This document shows, piece after piece, positions 57,278 to 64,000 of a DNA stretch of 64,000 nucleotides. Both the position numbers and the translations under genes were made by a program. This DNA comes from Ctenosaura bakeri. Lineage: Eukaryota > Chordata > Lepidosauria > Squamata > Iguanidae. A model generated the notes under the pieces. The model was given only the letters and a program-made list of their open reading frames with translations, was not told where the DNA came from and did not search any database. Within the stretch, counting starts at the first letter, position 1; every line of letters begins with the position of its first letter. The stretch spans positions 62,001-126,000 of the forward strand of contig CAOLHI010001031.1 of assembly GCA_948474755.1 (NCBI GenBank), given 5' to 3'.

Positions 57278-58215
57278 GTTCAGTGGATCTACTCTAGTTG
57301 GGACTGGCCAACAGGATTAAGCCATTGGTCATGTTATTTTACCCAAAGCAGACAATATTACGTTGATTTCAAAATCTAATATCCAATTTTTCTTAGGTAT
57401 GAGAGCTGGGGCAGGGTTAGAGGAGTCTATAATCACTGAAAATTAAGACACACAGTCAATCACAAGAATTAAGCCATATCTCATAGAAAGGTAATGTATT
57501 TCATAGACACAGCTGAAAGAACAGCAGCCGGCGTGGCTCACGAGGCTAACACATAAAGCAAACGGCCTTGATATTGAGCTGTGTGTGTTGTACACAAAGG
57601 TGCCTGCCTGCTATCCCTTTGTTCACCTACAGTTCTCAGATTGCATATATTGATTGCTTTCTCCAAGGAAAGTGGAAAGAAAAATAATCATCTCTGTCCG
57701 ACATCAATCACGGGCAACTCAGCAAATAGCTCCAAAATCACCAAGACAGCTACTCTGGTGACATTTTGCTGGAGGGCAACATGTGAGTTGCTGTAAGAGC
57801 CACGGAATTTGCTTTTGAAAGGGGGCACTGGTTAAAAAGACAACACCATTCTGCAACCATGTACAGCAGTGTTTGTGTGGAAGACATCCAGGGACTGCAG
57901 CATCTTGACACCTTCCATTTTGATCAATAACAGATGTTATACACACACACACTTACATACACATACCTGGCATTGCCCAGGAATTTATGTTCTCATAGGT
58001 CATCCTTGTTAGAAAGATTTGAGATCCTGTGTCTCTAATTTCCCAAACTGCCTTGTCCAGTACCTGTCACTTTCCCTTATATTCCCCAATCCAATCTGTA
58101 TTCAGAGTTGTTAACATACACAGGTTGGGTTCCTGAGGGAATACGCTGTCGTCGTCCTTGCTGCTAGGCCTCATCCCCATAGCAACCAGTCTATTCAAGA
58201 TGGTCAAAATTGACT
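57278..58215. other. Unique sequence, no gene seen
   Basis: A short (CA)n at about 57941-57950. No supported gene. Confidence 0.4.
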
Positions 58216-58292
58216 GAGGCATAAGAGCTCTCTGACTGAGAATTCTAAAGGCCCCTCCCTAAACTGCAAACCTGAGGATTCCATAGAATCTT
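58216..58292. mobile_element. Family A fragment
   Basis: 'ctgaggcataagagctctct' to 'aaactgcaaacctgaggatt' matches the central part and start of the right arm of family A. Both ends are missing. Confidence 0.65.
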
Positions 58293-58380
58293 CTTAGGCA
58301 GCCAATCATATGAGGTGTTCGCCCGACACAGCCAATCATATGTGGTCTTTGCCTGACACAGACAAACAAACTTTGACTTG

Positions 58381-58408
58381 TATATAATATATATATATAT
58401 ATATATTA
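58381..58408. repeat. (AT)n microsatellite
   Basis: About 12 AT units. Confidence 0.9.
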
Positions 58409-58584
58409 AGCTGATTGCTGCAAGCTTGGAAATGTTACTTTTGTTGTAGGAGTCAAAGATCGAGACCCACGGAGTGGAAATTCAAAGTTTATTCAGCCGG
58501 CTGGGTCTCGGTGGAATCGCTTCCAAAAGACATCTGAAATGCAAAATGCTGCAACACAACCAATTATGTATAAGAAAATACAGC
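58409..58584. other. Unidentified fragment, possibly retroelement-derived
   Basis: 'caaagatcgagacccacgga' and 'gccggctgggtctcggtgga' form a loose inverted pair. I do not recognise it. Confidence 0.3.
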
Positions 58585-58822
58585 ATTGACAGACTGCCAG
58601 TACTGCAAGCCACAAGGTTGTGAGTTCGATCCTACCGGGCTCCAAGGTTGACTCAGCCTTCCATCCTTTCGCTGGTCGGTAAAATGAGGACCCAGCTTGT
58701 TGGGGGCATGTATAGAAATGTTTCGAAATACATGCTATTTGTAAGTTGTTCGCTGCCTCGATCCATATGGAGAGGCGGGATACAAATAAACAAACAAACA
58801 AACAAATAAATAAACAAATAAA
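58585..58822 (+). mobile_element. Sauria-type tRNA-derived SINE, head truncated
   Basis: Plus-strand copy beginning at 'gccagtactgcaagccacaa', so the A box is missing. The B box 'gttgtgagttcgatcc' and the body are present. It ends 'atatggagaggcgggataca' with an (AAAC)n/(AAAT)n tail. Confidence 0.83.
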
Positions 58823-58892
58823 TAAAATAAAACTACCATGGCTTGCAAGAGCACTCCATGGCCAAATGTGGAGTGCTTGGTAATGGTAACGG

Positions 58893-59876
58893 TGTTACCT
58901 CGGCCCAGGCCTACCCGGTGATAGCACTTGATATTGTTTTGATGTCAAAACCATTCGACCCTCCTCTGCCACCCCGCTCCACGTGTTTGCGAGCCCTCCG
59001 GACAAGCACGTAAGCAGGTGCGGCCAGTAATTGTTGGACATTCCATTCTCCACCTAGGCAGGCAAAACAGAGCCAATCTGTTGCTTCAGGGACCTTTCCT
59101 GCAAACACCCTTTTGCTTAAGCCCAACACTAACAAAGGCACCCGACTCTGAGCCGATAGTCTTACAAAGCCAAGCTAAGCACCTTGCATTTGCATACTGG
59201 CTACACTATTGTTAAATCAGCGCTAAGCCGATCATGTTAAACTTGACCTTTTCCAAAGCTTTGTCCCGCTCCAAACTCGCATTGTTCTCACTGAGTAAGG
59301 CATGGCCTGCAGTCACAATTCACCCTATATAAACTCCCCGATTCCGAGACCACCTCAGATCGCTCCTGAATTCCATCCAGCCTTGCTGCTGCTTTGTTTG
59401 ACGAGCTGTCCCCTCAGTTCCAGTAACTGAGCCCACTCAACCCAGGATCGCTCCTGAATTCCATCCAGCCTTGCTGCCGCTTTGTCTGGCAAGCTCCCCT
59501 CAGTGAACTGCGCTGAGCTTTCTTCCCTGCACCCCAACGAGCTCAATCTTCAAACTTCTTCAGAACTACAAGAAAGGTGTTATATCACCCATTTTCCCCG
59601 AAAATCCCTATTTCCAATTCTTCCGTTAGGTGTGTGTGATTGTGGTGTCTTTCCTGTTTGTTTGTCTTTCAATAAAACATTGTTTATTTGCCATTTTAAA
59701 ACCTGTCTGACTGCTTGACTGACCTGACCCCGTAGACACTGGGTTGCACAATCCCTGCTAAGTTACCCTGCCTCTCGCTAGCTTTAGTGAGTGCTCCAGC
59801 TAATTCTCCCCATAATTGTGTTTATGTTTTGGTTACGTGGGCGTCCCTCCCGGGACCCCCAGAGAACAGGGTAACA
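58893..59876 (+). mobile_element. Solo LTR, complete
   Basis: 984 bp from TGTTACCTCGG to AACAGGGTAACA, with inverted TGTTACC/GGTAACA ends. Flanks ACGG and ATGG are a 4-bp duplication with one CpG-type change. It has a TATA box 'ccctatataaactcccc' (about 59323) and AATAAA at 59671. A direct repeat of about 36 bp, 'gatcgctcctgaattccatc' onwards, occurs at 59359 and 59447. Same family as the LTRs at 52296 and 54990. No internal genes. Confidence 0.82.
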
Positions 59877-60774
59877 ATGGTAATGAATTGTGTAAGACTT
59901 GATGCACTACCTTGTGGGAAAGTTTTCAGAGGGACTTGTGGGAGAGCTTGAACAAAGAGAATTAGTGGTAGAATGAAAATGGGTTTCCACTAGAAGCAGT
60001 GTTGTGCTAGAAGAATAATATCACTGTAAACACTCCTCCTCTTCCTTCTAATAAGAGAGCTTATTGCTCAAGGCTTCAGTCACCCCCTTCAAATCAAGGC
60101 ATTCTAGTTCTCCTCTTCTGTTGTGTGTGTGTGTGTGTGTGTGTAATGGGGGAAGATGTGGTGTTAAATCTTAGGTTTATTGATTTACTTCTGCAGACTT
60201 CAAGATTCTCATATGCACAAGGTATTTGTTAGTGGCCCTCTTTGGGCAACAATCCTGTCGGTAGTAATCATCCTAATCTACTATTAGAGAAACTGAATAA
60301 GCTATCATGGTTATGTGGGCGGGGGGGACATGCCCTTTTTTAGTGAGAATGGTCTTTGCTTTTTCAGCAATGGCAAGGCCCCCAGCTATCCTGGTTTGGC
60401 AGGAACGGTCACAGTTAATATTTCGTTGTTCTACTTTCTTAGCTGCTTTTAAAATGTCCCACTTGCTATCTTCTCCTTTTTTCTCTCCCATCATCCTTGC
60501 CTATTTCAGTTGCTGCAAATGAATTCAAAGTGAAAAAGGAGTTTGTGCACAATTAACTCAGCAGAGGGGAGAAGAGAGGAAAAAGCAGCGTCTTACCTTC
60601 CCCAATTGACTCATTTGGGTTTTTAATTTTTACAGGCTTTCATAAACTTGGTACATAAATCTGAGGGTTTCTCTGCTTCGGATAATGGTTTTGTGTGTTC
60701 TTCTCCATTAATAACTTTTGGCATCTTCTGGCTGGGCTGTTTTGACAATAGTCTGATGTTGCTCAGCTGCCTGT
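59877..60774. other. Unique sequence, no gene seen
   Basis: A (GT)n run at 60122-60145. No supported coding region. Confidence 0.4.
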
Positions 60775-60858
60775 GCCCCTCCCGAAACTGCAAACCTCAA
60801 GGTTCCATAGCATGTTGAAAGTGGAATAATAGCACTATAACAGTATAGTGCGGAAAAA
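60775..60858. mobile_element. Family A right-arm fragment, copy A11
   Basis: 'cccctcccgaaactgcaaac' to 'tatagtgcggaaaa' is the right half of a family A element with the left arm missing. Confidence 0.75.
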
Positions 60859-61175
60859 TCTATAGACTTATAGACCTGGGAGGAACTGCAAACACCATGT
60901 AGGCTAATCCTCAGTGCAGGAATCCACAGCTAAAGCACCCTTGAGAGGTGGTCATCAAACATCTGTTCAAAAACCTCCAACAAAGGAGATTCTACCATTT
61001 TCCAAGATAGTCTGTTCTAACTTGAATGTTTCTTAACATCAGCAAGCCTTCGTAGCGTTTGGAATCTTCTTGTAATTTGTTTTGGATGGTATCTCATGGA
61101 GCAGCAGAAAACAAGCTCACTCCATCTTCTACCTGACAGCTGTTCATATCTTTAAAGACATTGAAAGCTGGAATT
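60859..61175 (-). mobile_element. Old CR1-family LINE fragment
   Basis: Reversed CR1-like 3' region with 'catcaaacatctgttcaaaa', 'acctccaacaaaggagattc' and 'atggagcagcagaaaacaag'. It is much more diverged than the other CR1 copies. Confidence 0.7.
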
Positions 61176-61898
61176 TGTCGTATAGTCAGCACGTCCATCT
61201 AACAACAATGAGATGTATTTGTTGCTGAAGCATAATATGGCTGCCAACAACTTTCAGTGCTCACATTTTGAAAATATTGGTATTAAATCTCTGCCCTTAG
61301 CAAAGAAAGGCTTAAATAGAAATCTAATGGCGGGTTATTAAGTGGTGCTCTCTTAACCCCCAGATGTGCTCTTTCGGCGCTGAGAGAATACTAAATAACA
61401 ACTAGAAATGCATCCATGCCTCGCTGCTATTTCCAGCTTGAACTCTTTGATCCCAGACTCTGCTCGGATTTCGGAAAAGGGAGAATGGGCAATGGGGGGA
61501 GAATGTTGACAGGCATGTAAACAAAGCCAGGCAGCTCCTTAACACAATGCGACAGCAAAGTAAAACCAATGACTTTGTTCCATCAGCCGCTGCGAATATC
61601 TCATCCTCGAGCGTAACGCACAAAAAAAACCTCAATTGTTCACCCGACCATTTTCAGGCAGGATGTTCCTTCAGAATTGAGAAGAAAAGCATTACAAATG
61701 TAGCATTAAAAAAAAAAAAAAGAACTTCCAGCTGCACAAGAGCATTAAAAGTCTTTCACTGGGCTCTTGTGAAGCTGAAGCTTCCAAAGGACAACCATTC
61801 TCTCTGGCTCTGGATGGCAGCAGTGTCACAGAGCTGTGAGGCAGCCGACTCTGTAAACTTGAGACAACCCTGTTTCTGAGTGAAAAGGAAAACCTTTT
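61176..61898. other. Unique sequence, possible conserved non-coding element
   Basis: No coding region supported. The stretch 61390-61800 is repeat-free and more CpG-containing than its surroundings ('gccgctgcgaatatctcatc', 'tcgagcgtaacgcac'), apart from A-runs at about 61623 and 61708. Confidence 0.4.
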
Positions 61899-62035
61899 GT
61901 GCTTGTTATCTGGGGAAGCCACGGCCCTGAGTCTACAAGACCTGAGCAGACACTGTTGGTGATAAGGTGACTTAGAGGTCTCTCATTTGCAGGGTCACCA
62001 TAGGTCGAGGTTGACTCAATGGCAGTTAACAACAA
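61899..62035 (+). mobile_element. Bov-B (RTE) LINE 3' terminus
   Basis: 'ctgagtctacaagacctgag', 'agaggtctctcatttgcagg', 'gtcaccataggtcgaggttg' and 'actcaatggcagttaacaac' form the typical Bov-B end. Confidence 0.8.
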
Positions 62036-62756
62036 AACTGTGGCTTATTTCATTTTCCAGTTCAAGAATGGAAATATTCTTTCCCCACAAGGGTGAGGGT
62101 ATGAGAATTTTTCCATAGTTATCAATGCTTTGTTAATGTATTTATTTTTGCATTTTGGGGCTTTTTTGCAAAAAAAAAAAAAAAAGGTGAGAGTTTTTTT
62201 TGTTATGAAACCTTTAGTACTCTACTCCACAAAGTAAATTAATTGAGCTTTGTTTCTCTGCTGACCCTGTGTCTGGGAGGTGGTTGAGTGGTACTTGTTG
62301 TTGCTCATCTTCTGCTTGCAAATAGTAATTATTCTGCTTGTGAGATATACTGCTGTGTCTAGCATTGCCCAAAAAAGTTCAGGAGATAGGAGAACTTTTG
62401 AGGTCCTCAGGACCTACCCAGAACCATTTCTGGGGGGTCAAAAATGTTGTGTTGGGTACAGAAGATGTCATTTTAAAACCAGGAAGTGAACCACAGGTTG
62501 ATTTCCCATTTACTTTCTAGTTAGAACTGGAAAGGCCTGTCTTGGGCATAAAACAATTAGGGAAAGGACAAAAAGAGGGGCAAAATTGCTCTCCATACCC
62601 CTTACAGGACCTGCGGGACATTTTAAGCCAAAAAAAAAAAAAAAAGGAGATGTGGTATGCAGCAAGATGTGTGCAGTCCTCTGTGTGGGACCAGTGCAGT
62701 ACAGCCCTCACCATGGCAGCTGCCTGCTAGTGATTTAAGGGTGTGTATGCGTCCAT
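62036..62756. other. Unassigned sequence with A-runs
   Basis: A-runs at about 62170-62185 and 62630-62645. No gene seen. Confidence 0.4.
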
Positions 62757-62976
62757 ACTAGAGCCAACATGGTGTAGTGCTCGGAGCATTGGATTATGAC
62801 CCTGGAGACCAGGTTTTGATTCCTCACTTGGCCATCAAAACCCAGTGGGTGACCTTGGGTGTGTCACACATTCTCAGCCCCAGTAAACCCCATGATTGGT
62901 TCATCTTCGGGTCACCATAAGTCAGAAACAACTTGAAAGCACACACAACAACAACAACAACAATAACAACAACATA
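62757..62976 (+). mobile_element. tRNA-derived SINE with Bov-B-like tail, complete
   Basis: Head 'gagccaacatggtgtagtgc', B box region 'gagaccaggttttgattcct', body 'ggtgaccttgggtgtgtcac' and tail 'gtcagaaacaacttgaaagc', ending in (AAC)n. It is the intact reference for the SINE broken up at 23461. Confidence 0.85.
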
Positions 62977-64000
62977 TCCATACATGTGCAGCATTTGCAT
63001 CCCAGTGATTTGTGGTTGAGACAGATAGGCTGATGGTCATGCCTATGAGCCCAGGGACATGCTCAGTATATTTAAATGATACAAAATGCATGGATAGTGT
63101 CTTTTGGTGGCTTGTGTCATGTTGAAACTGAGACTTTATGAGTTTGGATCCTCCTTTCCCAGGAATTTGTTTGCTAATATTCAATTAATAACATTTCAGA
63201 TTTTTTTTTAAACAGTCTGCAAATGCAGCTACTAGGACTTAGCAATTATTTACCATCAGTAAGGTGGCACAAAGTCAAAAGCACCGTATGTTAAGATATT
63301 TGCACCTTTGTGACATTGCAGCAAAATCATTTATACTTGAAATGTACCTCCATTTAACCCCCAGCCCCCAGAGGGGATCAACTGATTAAAGAATTTTCAG
63401 TGAACTAGTAATCTACCATTAACTGATTGATTTCTCAAATTTAAATAAATCTGAAAATCACAAAAGCCTCAGCATATGCGTCTTTTTGAAGTATTGATGA
63501 AAAGGCAAGGTGAGTCACCAATTTCATGAAGAAAGACCTTCTGTTCATAAGAAAAAGCTGTCTTTTGTGTTTTACTTTTATATGCTCTGTTACAGAAACA
63601 CACCAAAACTAAAGCAGCTTCAGAATTATTAAGAGTGCCCTTCACTTGCAGTATCACTATTCAAAACTGTTCCTCCTCTCAATTAATCCATGACATTTTA
63701 ACTGATTCATCCAGTAAAGGAGAGACTCAGTCCTCTGGGCCTGACCTGATCCCCACAGTATTGTGATTTGGCCCACTGGGGTGCCAGGTCCAACTGGTGA
63801 TGCAGTTTTTCATTAAGGCCTTTACCGCACTATGGCCCAATAGCGTGTTGTCCCAGTAGGATCCCAGCATTGCCATTGCCAGCAACTGAGACCTGAATGC
63901 TCCCGACCGCGCTTGGTTGGCAACTGTTAGATGGGTAGCATCAGCCACACTGTTCTTCCTTACACAGTACAGCATCAATTAGTCCCTTTCCTCACCTTTT
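62977..64000. other. Unique sequence, no gene seen
   Basis: No supported coding region. 'aaggcctttaccgcactatg' at 63816 resembles a family A terminus, but the matching right end, if any, would lie near or beyond the window end. Confidence 0.35.

Noticed and set aside
52296..59876. A single provirus bounded by the LTRs at 52296 and 58893
   Set aside because: Each LTR has its own near-matching short flanking duplication. The sequence between them shows no primer-binding site, gag, pol or env and contains unrelated repeats and unique DNA.
1..64000. CRISPR array, bacterial operon or other prokaryotic system
   Set aside because: No evenly spaced repeats with unique spacers and no prokaryotic gene organisation; the repeat content is that of a squamate nuclear genome.

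Overview
The window is nuclear DNA from a vertebrate, most likely a squamate reptile (probably a lizard). The evidence is the repeat content: Sauria-type tRNA SINEs, tRNA-headed SINEs with a Bov-B-like tail, 5S rRNA-derived SINEs, Bov-B/RTE ends, many CR1 and L2 LINE copies, solo LTRs, and hAT, Tigger-like and other short DNA transposons. No bacterial operon, CRISPR array, functional tRNA/rRNA gene or complete host protein-coding gene is visible. The long open frames are either LINE reverse-transcriptase remnants or chance frames through GC-rich or tandem repeats.

Layout. 1-11 kb: AT-rich, intron-like or intergenic DNA holding a near-complete CR1 reverse-transcriptase region (1225-2794), a Sauria SINE and an L2 LINE split by an unidentified segment. 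11-14 kb: an L2 tail, a 20-24 bp minisatellite, then the only convincing host regulatory feature. This is a CpG island (about 12050-12720) with a strong splice-donor match on each strand pointing outwards, which suggests a divergent promoter. Three copies of one palindromic DNA transposon follow directly. 15-23 kb: a GC-rich DNA transposon, a 5S-derived SINE, several tRNA SINEs, a Bov-B 3' end and a Tigger-like element. 23.4-27.2 kb: a deep nest in which one SINE contains a GC-rich DNA transposon and a CR1; the CR1 contains an L2, and the L2 contains a solo LTR. 29-38 kb: two hAT elements with 8-bp target duplications, one containing another transposon and one sitting inside a CR1, plus further CR1, L2 and palindromic elements. 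38-52 kb: mostly unique sequence with scattered CR1, Bov-B/RTE and DNA-transposon insertions. 52-64 kb: three solo LTRs of one family (one split by a CR1), a near-perfect 176-bp fold-back element, SINEs, and unique sequence that may include conserved non-coding elements.

The most interesting material is a set of three palindromic, non-autonomous DNA transposon families, called A, B and C here. They share the terminus GGCC(C/A)TTT(C/T)C and make 3-bp target duplications. Several insertions can be proved from the sequence, because removing the element restores a recognisable SINE, CR1, hAT or RTE sequence. All family names rest on recognition by eye; no database search was run.
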